DNA from: an uncultured Eubacteriales bacterium
GTDB taxonomy: Bacteria > Bacillota > Clostridia > Oscillospirales > Acutalibacteraceae
Assembly: GCA_934445035.1 (NCBI GenBank)
Contig: CAKSDI010000001.1
Location: 1 to 64,000 of the forward strand
Direction: 5' to 3'
DNA: 64,000 bases
This document shows positions 50,329-59,239 of this stretch, piece after piece (position 1 is the first letter of the stretch; the number at the start of each line of letters is the position of its first letter). The notes beneath the pieces are model-generated. The model saw nothing but the letters and a program-made list of their open reading frames with translations. It searched no databases and was not told where the DNA came from. The position numbers were made by a program, and so were the translations under genes.

Positions 50329-52962
50329 ATGAGTCACAAGTATGTTTACCTTTTCAGCGAAGGCAATGCAAAAATGCGTGAGCTTCTCGGCGGTAAGGGT
50401 GCTAACCTTGCTGAGATGACCGGCCTCGGTCTTCCCGTTCCGCAGGGCTTCACCATCTCCACTGAGGCCTGCACTCAGTATTATGAAGACGGCCAGAAGA
50501 TCAATGATGAAATTCAGGCACAGATCATGGAGTACATCGAGAAGATGGAAGAGATCACCGGCAAAAAGTTCGGCGATAAAGAAAATCCGCTCCTCGTTTC
50601 CGTTCGTTCGGGCGCGCGCGCTTCTATGCCGGGTATGATGGATACTATCCTCAACCTCGGTCTTAACGAAGAAGTTGTAAATGTTATCGCAGAGAAATCC
50701 AATAACCCCCGTTGGGCTTGGGACTGCTACAGAAGATTTATTCAGATGTATTCCGATGTAGTTATGGAAGTCGGCAAAAAATACTTTGAGCAGCTTATTG
50801 ACGCTATGAAAGAAAAAAGAGGCGTTACTCAGGATGTTGAGCTTACTGCCGACGATCTTAAGGAGCTTGCTTCTCAGTTTAAAGCTGAGTATAAATCTAA
50901 AATCGGCGCTGAATTCCCGACTGATCCTAAGGAGCAGTTAATGGGTGCTATCAAAGCCGTTTTCCGTTCTTGGGACAACCCCCGTGCAAATGTTTACCGT
51001 CGTGATAACGATATCCCTTATTCCTGGGGTACCGCTGTTAACGTTCAGATGATGGCATTCGGTAATATGGGTGACGACTGCGGAACAGGCGTTGCGTTCA
51101 CCCGCGACCCCGCAACAGGCGCTAAGGGCCTCTTCGGCGAGTTCCTTACTAACGCTCAGGGCGAAGATGTTGTTGCAGGCGTTCGTACTCCTATGCACAT
51201 CTCCGAAATGGAAGAAAAATTCCCCGAGGCTTTCAAACAGTTCAAAGATGTTTGTCAGCGTCTTGAAAATCATTACCGCGATATGCAGGATATGGAGTTC
51301 ACCGTTGAGCACGGAAAGCTCTTTATGCTTCAGACCCGTAATGGTAAGAGAACAGCTCAGGCTGCTCTTAAGATCGCCTGCGATCTCGTTGACGAGGGTA
51401 TGATTACCGACGAGGAAGCCGTTCTTATGATCGATCCCCGTAACCTTGATACTCTTCTTCATCCGCAGTTTGACGCTAAGGCATTAAAGGCTGCAGAACC
51501 TATCGGTAAAGCTCTCCCCGCTTCTCCCGGCGCTGCTTGCGGTAAGATCGTATTCACCGCTGAAGACGCTAAGAATTGGGGCGCTAAGGGCGAGAAAGTA
51601 GTTCTCGTTCGTCTTGAAACCTCTCCTGAAGATATCGAAGGAATGAAAGCCGCTCAGGGTATTCTCACTGTTCGCGGCGGTATGACTTCACACGCTGCCG
51701 TTGTTGCGCGCGGTATGGGTACCTGCTGCGTTTCCGGCTGCACCGCTATCAATATGGACGAGGATAACAAACAGTTCACTCTCTCCGGAAAGACCTATCA
51801 CGAGGGCGACTTCATTTCTCTCGACGGTTCTACCGGTAATATTTACGACGGCATTATCCCGACCGTTGACGCTTCTATAGCAGGCGAGTTCGGAAGAATA
51901 ATGGGCTGGGCGGACAAGTACCGCAAGCTCGGCGTTCGCACAAATGCCGACACTCCGCGTGACGCTAAGAAAGCCGCTGAACTCGGTGCAGAGGGAATCG
52001 GTCTTTGCCGTACAGAGCATATGTTCTTCGAGGGCAACAGAATTGATTACTTCCGTCAGATGATCTGCTCATCTACAGTTGAAGAGCGCGAAAAGGCTCT
52101 TGAAAATATTATCCCCTTCCAGCAGGGCGACTTTGAAAAGCTTTATGAGGCTCTTGAGGGCAAGCCGGTAACTATCCGCTTCCTGGATCCTCCGCTTCAC
52201 GAGTTTGTTCCCACAGAAGAGGCTGATATCAAGAAGCTTGCTGACGCACAGGGCAAGAGCGTTGAAGATATCAAGGCTATCATCGCTTCTCTCCACGAGG
52301 CTAACCCGATGATGGGCCACCGCGGCTGCCGTCTTGCAGTTACCTATCCGGAAATTGCTAAAATGCAGACAACCGCTGTTATCCGTGCGGCTATCAATGT
52401 TAAGAAAGCTCACGCTGATTGGAATATAGTTCCCGAAATTATGATTCCGCTCGTAGGCGATGTTAAAGAGCTTAAATATGTTAAGAAGACCGTTGTTGAA
52501 ACAGCTGACGCTGAGATCGCAGCTGCCGGAATCGACCTTAAGTATGAAGTCGGTACTATGATCGAAATTCCGCGTGCAGCTCTCACTGCTGACGAAATTG
52601 CTAAGGAAGCTGAATTCTTCTGCTTCGGTACAAACGATCTTACCCAGATGACTTACGGCTTCAGCCGTGACGACGCAGGTAAGTTCCTTGACGCTTACTA
52701 TGACGCTAAGATCTTTGAGAACGATCCGTTCGCTAAGCTCGATCAGGTCGGCGTAGGCAAGCTTATGGAAATGGCTGTTAAGCTCGGTAAGGGCGTAAGA
52801 AAAGACCTCCACTGCGGTATCTGCGGAGAGCACGGCGGCGATCCGTCTTCTGTTGAATTCTGCCACAAGATCGGTCTTGATTATGTTTCCTGCTCACCGT
52901 TCCGTGTTCCGATCGCTCGCCTCGCAGCAGCTCAGGCAGCTATCAAGGAAAGCAAAAACTAA
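50329..52962 (+). CDS. ppdK: Pyruvate phosphate dikinase
   Basis: An 877-residue enzyme interconverting pyruvate and phosphoenolpyruvate with ATP and phosphate. The N-terminal nucleotide domain has LGGKGANLAEM, the central phospho-His loop GGMTSHAAVVARGMG, and the C-terminal barrel RFLDPPLHEF and CGICGEHGGDP with the catalytic Cys. The start at 50329 follows AGGAGG. Codon use is distinctly GC-shifted and uniform, as for a highly expressed glycolytic or gluconeogenic gene. Own promoter and terminator. Confidence 0.97.
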   Translation: MSHKYVYLFSEGNAKMRELLGGKGANLAEMTGLGLPVPQGFTISTEACTQYYEDGQKINDEIQAQIMEYIEKMEEITGKKFGDKENPLLVSVRSGARASMPGMMDTILNLGLNEEVVNVIAEKSNNPRWAWDCYRRFIQMYSDVVMEVGKKYFEQLIDAMKEKRGVTQDVELTADDLKELASQFKAEYKSKIGAEFPTDPKEQLMGAIKAVFRSWDNPRANVYRRDNDIPYSWGTAVNVQMMAFGNMGDDCGTGVAFTRDPATGAKGLFGEFLTNAQGEDVVAGVRTPMHISEMEEKFPEAFKQFKDVCQRLENHYRDMQDMEFTVEHGKLFMLQTRNGKRTAQAALKIACDLVDEGMITDEEAVLMIDPRNLDTLLHPQFDAKALKAAEPIGKALPASPGAACGKIVFTAEDAKNWGAKGEKVVLVRLETSPEDIEGMKAAQGILTVRGGMTSHAAVVARGMGTCCVSGCTAINMDEDNKQFTLSGKTYHEGDFISLDGSTGNIYDGIIPTVDASIAGEFGRIMGWADKYRKLGVRTNADTPRDAKKAAELGAEGIGLCRTEHMFFEGNRIDYFRQMICSSTVEEREKALENIIPFQQGDFEKLYEALEGKPVTIRFLDPPLHEFVPTEEADIKKLADAQGKSVEDIKAIIASLHEANPMMGHRGCRLAVTYPEIAKMQTTAVIRAAINVKKAHADWNIVPEIMIPLVGDVKELKYVKKTVVETADAEIAAAGIDLKYEVGTMIEIPRAALTADEIAKEAEFFCFGTNDLTQMTYGFSRDDAGKFLDAYYDAKIFENDPFAKLDQVGVGKLMEMAVKLGKGVRKDLHCGICGEHGGDPSSVEFCHKIGLDYVSCSPFRVPIARLAAAQAAIKESKN

Positions 52963-53000
52963 TATCAAATCTTAATTGATTTTAGTGATCAAATTAAAAT

Positions 53001-53034
53001 CCTCTGCTGAAAATTTTCAGCAGAGGATTTTTTT
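53001..53034 (+). terminator. Terminator of ppdK
   Basis: CCTCTGCTGAAAA pairs with TTTTCAGCAGAGG, followed by ATTTTTTTG. Confidence 0.88.
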
Positions 53035-53092
53035 GTTGAAGAAAGAAAAGCGTTATAGTATAATAAGCTTGAATTTAATTTTGAGGGAAAAT

Positions 53093-53599
53093 ATGTTGAA
53101 ATTTGTTTTACCGACAGAAGAAAATGCGGAAGATGTTTTATCCTTTTATAGTGCAATAGAAAAAATCGGCGGCGAATGCATAGGAATTGCCGGTTATAAA
53201 AACTACGAAAAATGGCTTATAGGAATGCAAAACAGGCATAAGGGAGAAAATCTGCCCGAAGGTTATGTCAGAGAAAATTTTTATCTTTGCTATGAAAATA
53301 ACCGTTTGATCGGTGTGTTCAGTCTTAAATTCGAGCTTACGGATTTTTTGCTTAAATACGGCGGTCACATCGGTTATGCGGTCTTACCCGCTTTACGCAA
53401 TAGAGGCCTAGCGACGCAGATTTTAAAACAAGGATTGGCTATTGCAAAAGACTTCGGCTTTGATAAAATTCTTTGCATCTGCGATAATGATAATTATGCC
53501 TCGGAAAAAGTTATACTCAAAAACGGCGGAATTTTTGAAAACGAGCTTTATGACCCTGACGAGAAGGTCACGGTCAAGCGCTTTTGGATCAATTTATAA
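53093..53599 (+). CDS. GNAT-family acetyltransferase
   Basis: A 168-residue GNAT. HIGYAVLPALRNRGLATQIL is the acetyl-CoA motif, with FDKILCICDNDNYASEKVILKNGG the following strand and helix. The start at 53093 follows GAGGGAAA. The N-terminus (EENAEDVLSFYSAI) is of the type often annotated as small-molecule acetyltransferase; substrate unknown. Confidence 0.87.
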   Translation: MLKFVLPTEENAEDVLSFYSAIEKIGGECIGIAGYKNYEKWLIGMQNRHKGENLPEGYVRENFYLCYENNRLIGVFSLKFELTDFLLKYGGHIGYAVLPALRNRGLATQILKQGLAIAKDFGFDKILCICDNDNYASEKVILKNGGIFENELYDPDEKVTVKRFWINL

Positions 53600-53604
53600 A
53601 AAAG

Positions 53605-53633
53605 TTGACTTACAAATAAAAAGGTGATATAAT
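53605..53633 (+). promoter_or_regulatory. Promoter of the fluoride-controlled antiporter
   Basis: TTGACT, 17 nt, TATAAT, placing the RNA start at the 5' edge of the fluoride aptamer. Confidence 0.82.
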
Positions 53634-53637
53634 TTCT

Positions 53638-53735
53638 TTCGGGAATGAAGTTCTCCCTAAGCGTTATGCTTAAACTGCTTATTGAAGCTGATGACTTCTG
53701 CATTTTATTTGCAGAGGGCATCAGCTTTTCTGCGT
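53638..53735 (+). ncRNA. Fluoride riboswitch (crcB motif) with attenuator
   Basis: GGGAATGAAGTTCTCCC, then AA and, after a variable stem, GCTGATGACTTCTGC match the conserved core of crcB-motif fluoride aptamers (GG.GAUG..GUUC.CC and CUGAUGACU.CU.C). AAGCTGATG can pair with CATCAGCTT (53718-53728) followed by a short T run, an intrinsic terminator that competes with the aptamer. Fluoride binding would let transcription continue into the antiporter. Confidence 0.85.
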
Positions 53736-53751
53736 TTATAGGAGGATATTT

Positions 53752-54948
53752 ATGTTTCTATCTCTATCACTTATTTTTCTTGTCGGTCTTTCGCTTGCTT
53801 CAATATGTGAAAAAATACGACTTCCGCGAATTGTGGGAATGATAGCCACCGGAATAATGCTCGGTCCATATGTACTTGATTTGCTTGACACTAAAATTCT
53901 CGGTATTTCATCTGAACTGCGAGAAATGGCACTTATTATTATTTTAATAAAAGCAGGTCTTTCGTTGAATTTGTCCGATCTTAAAAAAGTCGGGCGACCG
54001 GCTGTGCTGATGTCATTTTTACCGGCAAGCTTTGAAATTCTCGGATATGTGCTGTTTGCACCGTTGGTTTTAGGCGTTTCACGAATTGAAGCAGCCGTTA
54101 TAGGCGCAGTTTTAGGAGCGGTCTCGCCGGCAGTGGTAGTTCCGAGAATGCTAAATCTTATGAAAGAAAAATACGGAACACAAAAAAGTATACCGCAATT
54201 AATAATGGCAGGCGCATCGTGCGACGATATATTTGTGATCGTGCTTTTCACCGCTTTTGTCAGTATGGCAAAAGGCGGAAAAGTCAAACTGCTTGATTTT
54301 TTCAATATCCCTGTTTCTATTTTGCTCGGAGTTGCTGTCGGTGCGGTGTTCGGCTGCATTTTGAGAATATTTTTCGAAAAAGTTTTTTCACACGGAAATA
54401 CTATTCAAAGCGTGGAAAAAGTAATTATTATTCTCGGAATATCATTTCTTTTGATTTTTATTGAAAATTGGGTAAAGAAATGGGTTGCGATGTCAGGATT
54501 GCTTGCTGTTGTAGGAATGGCGTGTGTTTTAAAAATCAAAAGTCCCGAAAGCGAGATCGAAAACCTGTCAGAAAAGTTCGGAAATTTGTGGCTTGCCGCC
54601 GAACTACTATTATTTGTGCTTGTCGGCGCGGCGGTGGATATCAGGTATACGCTAAGTGCAGGAATTTCCGCGGTAGGAATGGTCTTTATTGCTCTTATCT
54701 TCCGTGCGGTAGGCGTTATGATCTGTTTAATAAAAACACCGCTTTCAATCAAAGAACGAATCTTTTGCATAATAGCATATTTACCAAAAGCAACAGTACA
54801 GGCGGCCATTGGCTCTGTTCCTTTAAGTATGGGACTTTCTTGCGGCAAAATAGTTTTAACAGTAGCTGTTCTCGGCATTTTAATAACGGCTCCGCTCGGT
54901 GCATTTTTAATAGATTTAAGTTATAAAAAGCTCTTGATAAAAAATTAA
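53752..54948 (+). CDS. CPA1-type cation/proton antiporter (fluoride-responsive)
   Basis: A 398-residue antiporter with about 12 membrane helices (LSLIFLVGLSLASICEKIRLPRIVGMIATGIMLGP start; ASCDDIFVIVLFTAF contains the adjacent acidic residues of the ion site). Sodium/proton antiporters are known members of fluoride-riboswitch regulons, where they help cope with fluoride. GGAGG precedes the ATG. No CrcB/Fluc or CLC-F gene is adjacent. Confidence 0.9.
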   Translation: MFLSLSLIFLVGLSLASICEKIRLPRIVGMIATGIMLGPYVLDLLDTKILGISSELREMALIIILIKAGLSLNLSDLKKVGRPAVLMSFLPASFEILGYVLFAPLVLGVSRIEAAVIGAVLGAVSPAVVVPRMLNLMKEKYGTQKSIPQLIMAGASCDDIFVIVLFTAFVSMAKGGKVKLLDFFNIPVSILLGVAVGAVFGCILRIFFEKVFSHGNTIQSVEKVIIILGISFLLIFIENWVKKWVAMSGLLAVVGMACVLKIKSPESEIENLSEKFGNLWLAAELLLFVLVGAAVDIRYTLSAGISAVGMVFIALIFRAVGVMICLIKTPLSIKERIFCIIAYLPKATVQAAIGSVPLSMGLSCGKIVLTVAVLGILITAPLGAFLIDLSYKKLLIKN

Positions 54949-54995
54949 AAAATTATATAATATTCTTAAAGGTTTTTTATAACGGAGGCTTTAAA

Positions 54996-55529
54996 ATGAT
55001 TTACTCTTCCCTTTACTCTTCACCGCTCGGGTCGATAACACTTGCAAGCGACGAAACTTCCATAATCGGCCTTTGGTTTAACGGGCAAAGGCATTTCGGA
55101 AATATCTTGCCTGAATTGACCGAGCAAAAAGAGCTTTCGATATTTAAAGACGCTAAGCGCTGGCTTGATATTTACTTTTCAGGGAAAGAGCCGCAATTTT
55201 TGCCGCCGCTTAAATATGATTCAACGCCGTTTCGCAAAGCAGTTTGCGATATAATGCTCACTATTCCCTACGGTAAAACTATGACCTACGGTGAAATAGC
55301 CGAAAAGATAGCAGAGGAAAAAGGAATCAAAAAAATGTCCGCACAGGCAGTCGGCGGAGCGGTCGGACATAATCCTATTTCTATTATGATACCCTGCCAC
55401 AGAGTTGTGGGAACAAGCGGCAGTCTTACAGGCTACGGCGGAGGAATGGACAGAAAAGTAAAACTTTTAAAGCTTGAAAAAACCGATATGAGCAAGTTTT
55501 TTGTACCGAAGAAAGGAACGGCGTTATAA
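54996..55529 (+). CDS. ogt: Methylated-DNA-protein-cysteine methyltransferase
   Basis: A 177-residue suicide repair enzyme removing alkyl groups from O6-guanine. The N-terminal half is short; the C-terminal domain has PYGKTMTYGEIAE, the wing AVGGAVGHNP, and the reactive Cys134 in IPCHRVVG. CGGAGG precedes the ATG. It is followed by an AraC regulator but no shared control is evident. Confidence 0.94.
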   Translation: MIYSSLYSSPLGSITLASDETSIIGLWFNGQRHFGNILPELTEQKELSIFKDAKRWLDIYFSGKEPQFLPPLKYDSTPFRKAVCDIMLTIPYGKTMTYGEIAEKIAEEKGIKKMSAQAVGGAVGHNPISIMIPCHRVVGTSGSLTGYGGGMDRKVKLLKLEKTDMSKFFVPKKGTAL

Positions 55530-55607
55530 TAGCATTAAAGAGCAATAAAAATCAGGAAATTATTTAAGAGTTTTGTTAGAATATACTCACAGAAAGGGAG
55601 TGCGCAA

Positions 55608-56486
55608 ATGAATTGGATACAGGGAATTCAAAGTGCAATAGATTATGTTGAAGAAAACATAACGCAGGATATCGATATCGAAGAAGTTGCAAAAATTGCC
55701 TATTCTTCCCCTTTTCATTTTCAAAGAGTATTCGGAATTCTTTGCGGTTTTTCTCTGGGTGATTATATTCGTATGAGGAGGCTGTCTTTAGCAGGAGAAG
55801 AGCTTTCAAAGGGTGACGCAAAAATTATTGATATCGCCATAAAATACGGCTACGATTCTCCCGAAAGTTTTTCAAGAGCCTTTACGCGCTTTCACGGTGT
55901 AACGCCCAGTGCCGCTAAGAACTCCGGAAAAGTTAAAATTTTTACTCCCCTCTCTGTAAAATTAACCTTAACAGGAGGCAGTAAAATGGATTATCGAATT
56001 GAAAAAAGAGAAGCTTTTAAGGTGGTTTGCAAGAGGAAAAAAGTCGGCAAGCCGCAGTCTGCAAACGCTACACCCGATATAACCGCTATGTGGCAGGAAT
56101 TCGGAAAAGACGGAACTTTGGAAAAACTTATTCATTGTATTCCCGAGTGTCCGATAATGAAAGGATTGCTCGGAATTTGCTTTTCTTCGGAGCTTAACGC
56201 TAAACAATTTCCTTACGGCATAGGAGTCGAATATGACGGAAGAGAGGTCGATAAAGACCTTGAAATAATTACAATCCCCGCAAATACATATGCGGTGTTT
56301 ACAAGCAAAGGCAAAATGCCCGACGCATTTATTGACACTTACCACAGGATCGTTACAGAGTTTTTCCCTCAGAGCGCACAGTATGAATATGCGGAAAATG
56401 TGGAATTCGAGGTATATTCTTCGGCGGACACTTCCAACCCGAACTATTCCTGTGAAATATGGATAGCAGTCAAAGAAAAAGCTTAA
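55608..56486 (+). CDS. AraC-family regulator with GyrI-like effector domain
   Basis: A 292-residue regulator with reverse order to classical AraC. Residues 1-105 hold the two helix-turn-helix units (DIEEVAKIAYSSPFHFQRVFG; DIAIKYGYDSPESFSRAFTRFHG). Residues ~125-290 form a GyrI/Rob-like small-molecule domain (DYRIEKREAFKVVCKRKKVG; ITIPANTYAVF; FEVYSSADT). Such proteins respond to drug-like ligands. Target unknown. Confidence 0.9.
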   Translation: MNWIQGIQSAIDYVEENITQDIDIEEVAKIAYSSPFHFQRVFGILCGFSLGDYIRMRRLSLAGEELSKGDAKIIDIAIKYGYDSPESFSRAFTRFHGVTPSAAKNSGKVKIFTPLSVKLTLTGGSKMDYRIEKREAFKVVCKRKKVGKPQSANATPDITAMWQEFGKDGTLEKLIHCIPECPIMKGLLGICFSSELNAKQFPYGIGVEYDGREVDKDLEIITIPANTYAVFTSKGKMPDAFIDTYHRIVTEFFPQSAQYEYAENVEFEVYSSADTSNPNYSCEIWIAVKEKA

Positions 56487-56494
56487 TATAATTT

Positions 56495-56537
56495 AAAAAA
56501 GAGCGTACGCTTAAATGTTAAGCGTACGCTCTTTTTT
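56495..56537. terminator. Bidirectional terminator
   Basis: AAAAAAGAGCGTACGCTTA pairs perfectly with its complement after a short loop. It ends both the AraC and the convergent cupin gene. Confidence 0.88.
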
Positions 56538-56538
56538 A

Positions 56539-56892
56539 TCAATAAACTACTGCGTCATCGCCGGTAAATCCGTCTAACGAATTTTCTTTTACCTGAATAC
56601 ATATAAACTCTATTCCCTCATCGACCGCGGCGGAAAACTGCCTTTTAGCGCTTGGCGCTATTCTTATAAAGTCACCGGCTTTGAGCGATACTTCTTCGCC
56701 GTCGATAACAGCTTTGCCCTTGCCTGAAATCACGCCGTAAATTTCCTCGTTTTTCTTGTGCGAGTGCACAAACGGAACGCCTGCGCCCGCGGGAAGCCTG
56801 TTTATGCTTATCTCGGCTCCGGTAAGACCCAAAAGATCGTGAAGCTCTGTTCTGCCCTCATTTCCTATGTTCTTAACAGTGTAGTTTTTCAT
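56539..56892 (-). CDS. Cupin-domain protein
   Basis: A 117-residue single-domain cupin. VPFVHSHKKNEEIYGVISGKGKAVIDGEEV gives the first cupin motif with two His and Glu metal ligands, and LKAGDFIRIAPSAKRQFSA the second with a poorer ligand set. Divergent from the HxlR gene, with a MITE-like element between. Enzymatic role unknown. Confidence 0.87.
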   Translation of the reverse strand: MKNYTVKNIGNEGRTELHDLLGLTGAEISINRLPAGAGVPFVHSHKKNEEIYGVISGKGKAVIDGEEVSLKAGDFIRIAPSAKRQFSAAVDEGIEFICIQVKENSLDGFTGDDAVVY

Positions 56893-56976
56893 TATTTTTT
56901 TCCTCCTTTTTTTACTGTGTTTTTAGATTACCATTTTACGCATACAAAAACAAGTACGCACTTTTTTATAACTATA

Positions 56977-57246
56977 GACAATACAATCAGGATACAACGC
57001 TTCTCATAGCGGAAAATTTGTCCGATTATATTGTCTCGTCATTTGAAATACGGCAGTATTCCTGCATTCCTCGACTTCATAATCAAAAAAATTTTCTCGC
57101 TATGAGTCGAAGATATGTTAAGAAAACGGCGCTGTTTAGCGGCGCGGCGCCCGACCGAAGAATACTGTCGTATTGTGAGCGGAGGGCAACAATGCCGATA
57201 ATTAAGCCGTTTCTTCAAAAAAGCATTGTACCCTGATTGTATTGTC
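56977..57246 (+). mobile_element. MITE-like inverted-repeat element, copy C
   Basis: 270 bp with ~25-bp terminal inverted repeats (GACAATACAATCAGGATACA and complement), opposite orientation to copy B and close to it in sequence. The flanks read ACTATA and TATACT, suggesting a TA target duplication as for IS630/Tc1-type MITEs. It separates the cupin and HxlR genes and has no transposase. Confidence 0.85.
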
Positions 57247-57294
57247 TATACTTTTTTAAAAATATGTGATATTATAATAAAGAGGTGTAAAATG

Positions 57295-57624
57295 ATGAAA
57301 ACTAAGGATGAATTACCTGCCTGCCCCGTTGCTACGGCAGTGGACCTAATAGGCGGAAAATGGAAGCTTTTGATTTTAAGAAATCTCAAGGCCCGCCCCT
57401 GGAGATTTAACGAACTAAGAAGAGATCTAGACGGCATATCACAAAAAGTGCTTACTGACAGCTTAAGGCAGATGATTGACGACGGGCTTGCTTACCGCCG
57501 CGATTACAGCGAAATGCCACCTAAAGTGGAATACGGACTTACCGATCTCGGCAAAGAAATGCTGCCTATTATAGATTCACTTGAAAAATTCGGGAATTAT
57601 TATAAATCTGTTTTAAATCAATAA
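57295..57624 (+). CDS. HxlR-family transcriptional regulator
   Basis: A 109-residue winged-helix regulator: CPVATAVDLIGGKWKLLILRNL with the characteristic Cys, RFNELRRDLDGISQKVLTDSLRQM recognition helix and YGLTDLGKEMLPII. ATG 57295 has best spacing to GAGGTG; ATG 57292 is adjacent. HxlR proteins often sense redox or electrophiles through the N-terminal Cys. It is followed after 13 bp by a reductase gene it may control. Confidence 0.9.
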   Translation: MKTKDELPACPVATAVDLIGGKWKLLILRNLKARPWRFNELRRDLDGISQKVLTDSLRQMIDDGLAYRRDYSEMPPKVEYGLTDLGKEMLPIIDSLEKFGNYYKSVLNQ

Positions 57625-57637
57625 AAGAGGGAAAATT

Positions 57638-58315
57638 ATGAAAAAACCTTATATTATTTGCCATATGATGACTTCGCTTGACGGCAGAATAGACTGTGCA
57701 ATGACATCGCTTCTTCCGGGTGTGAGTGATTATTATAAAACGCTGGATTTGCTTGATATCCCCACGACTTTAAGCGGAAGAGTAACGGCAGAGCTTGAAA
57801 TGGCTCTTCCGGGCAAATTTTCTGCAAATGATAATACGCCTTATAACAAAGAGGGGTTTTCAAAAAAATCAAACAAAGAGCAATTTGAGATTATCGCTGA
57901 TACAAAGGGCACCTTGCTCTGGCCCGACGCAGGTGACGAAAACAAACCCTACCTTATTATAACCTCTGAAAAGGTGACGAAAGAATATCTCGATTACTTA
58001 GACGGCCTTAACATATCCTGGATCGCCTGCGGAAAAGAGAAAATAGACCTTAAAAGAGCCTGTGAAATCTTAACGGAGAAATTTAATATTAAAAGAATGG
58101 GCATTGTCGGAGGAGCGGCGATCAACACCGCATTTTTAAACGAGGAATTATTAGACGAAATAAGCATTTTAATAGGTGCCGGAATTGACGCAAGGGCGGG
58201 AATGCCCTCTGTTTTTGACGGCAGAGATAAGGACTTTCCTTTAACCTTACTAAAGCTTTTAAGTGTTGAAAAATTTGAAAGCGGAGCAGTTTTACTCAGA
58301 TATAAAACAAAATAA
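57638..58315 (+). CDS. RibD C-terminal/DHFR-like reductase
   Basis: A 225-residue NADPH-dependent reductase of the RibD-C/dihydrofolate-reductase-like family. PYIICHMMTSLDGRID is the N-terminal strand, VGGAAINTAFLNEELLDEIS the nucleotide site, and LLKLLSVEKFESGAVLLRY the end. Stand-alone members are usually not riboflavin enzymes; with an HxlR regulator upstream a xenobiotic or redox role is plausible. Confidence 0.85.
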   Translation: MKKPYIICHMMTSLDGRIDCAMTSLLPGVSDYYKTLDLLDIPTTLSGRVTAELEMALPGKFSANDNTPYNKEGFSKKSNKEQFEIIADTKGTLLWPDAGDENKPYLIITSEKVTKEYLDYLDGLNISWIACGKEKIDLKRACEILTEKFNIKRMGIVGGAAINTAFLNEELLDEISILIGAGIDARAGMPSVFDGRDKDFPLTLLKLLSVEKFESGAVLLRYKTK

Positions 58316-58320
58316 AACTA

Positions 58321-58450
58321 TTGACAAAAGAATTTTTTTATGATAGATTAGACAATACAATATAATTCTGCCACCGGGTAGAAGATGCAATAAAAGCATC
58401 CGTTTACACATCGTTAGGTCATTGAAGATGTGTATGCGGATGCTTTTTTT
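58321..58450 (+). ncRNA. Structured attenuator leader of pnuC (candidate riboswitch)
   Basis: TTGACA at 58321 starts a promoter-like region. Downstream, CTGCCACCGGGTAG (58369-58382) can form a small hairpin; GATGC (58384) can pair with GCATC (58396). The latter is also the 5' arm of a strong terminator: AAGCATCCG (58394) with CGGATGCTT (58437), inner stem ACACATC/GATGTGT, and T7 at its end. Mutually exclusive hairpins plus terminator before a vitamin transporter indicate ligand-controlled attenuation. I cannot match the aptamer to a known class with certainty. Confidence 0.6.
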
Positions 58451-58462
58451 AGGAGGAAAAGT

Positions 58463-59149
58463 ATGATTAAAAAAATAAGATATTATTTCAAAACTTCGGA
58501 AATCATACTGTGGTCCGTTTCGGTAATACTTATCATTTCTTCGTTTTTTGCTTTTAAAAGCAACAGTTATTTATCCCTTGCGGCTTCGCTGATAGGAGTA
58601 ACTTCTTTAATCTTTAATGCAAAGGGCAATCCGTTCGGACAATTTCTAATGGTAATTTTCAGTTTGCTTTACGGAATTATTTCATTTACCTTTTCTTACT
58701 TCGGCGAAATGCTCACCTACCTCGGAATGACAATGCCGATGGCGGTGTTTGCACTCATTTCGTGGCTGAGAAATCCTTATAACGGCAATAAATCAGAAGT
58801 AAAGGTAAATACTTTAAGCAAAAAAGAAATTGCGTTTATGTCGATATTGGCTGTCTTGGTGACAGCCGGCTTTTATTTCATTCTTGACGCTTTTAATACC
58901 GCAAATATCGTACCGAGTACTATATCGGTCACAACAAGCTTCATCGCAGTTTACCTTACTTTCAGGAGAAGCCCTTTCTTTGCGCTTGCATATGCTGCAA
59001 ATGATATTGTTTTGATAATTTTATGGATCTTAGCAAGCTTATCGGATATCAGATATATTTCCGTTGTGATATGTTTTTCATTATTTTTTATAAATGATAT
59101 TTACGGATTTATAAATTGGCAGAGAATAAAGAAAAGGCAAAGAATTTAA
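58463..59149 (+). CDS. pnuC: PnuC-family vitamin transporter
   Basis: A 228-residue membrane protein with seven helices, PnuC family (WSVSVILIISSFFAFKSNSYLSL; NPFGQFLMVIFSLLYGIISF; IVPSTISVTTSFIAVYLTFRRSPFFALAYAANDIVLIILW). Members import nicotinamide riboside, and some thiamine or riboflavin. The start at 58463 follows AGGAGG immediately after the attenuator; the upstream frame overlaps the terminator and is rejected. Confidence 0.88.
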   Translation: MIKKIRYYFKTSEIILWSVSVILIISSFFAFKSNSYLSLAASLIGVTSLIFNAKGNPFGQFLMVIFSLLYGIISFTFSYFGEMLTYLGMTMPMAVFALISWLRNPYNGNKSEVKVNTLSKKEIAFMSILAVLVTAGFYFILDAFNTANIVPSTISVTTSFIAVYLTFRRSPFFALAYAANDIVLIILWILASLSDIRYISVVICFSLFFINDIYGFINWQRIKKRQRI

Positions 59150-59239
59150 ATATTCGAAAGTTTTTTAATATTGAAAAATATATTTAAAGTGATATAATTA
59201 TTTAAAAATCTTAGTGTAACTACAGGGAGAAAATCTAAA

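Noticed and set aside
50938..51462. Long minus-strand frames opposite ppdK (also 52069-52866)
   Set aside because: They are shadows of strongly biased codons in ppdK; no ribosome sites or recognisable domains.
57018..57236. 72-codon frame in MITE copy C, also present in copy B (12109-12327)
   Set aside because: The frame is conserved because the element is; there is no ribosome site of quality, no protein-like pattern, and the deleted copy A breaks it.
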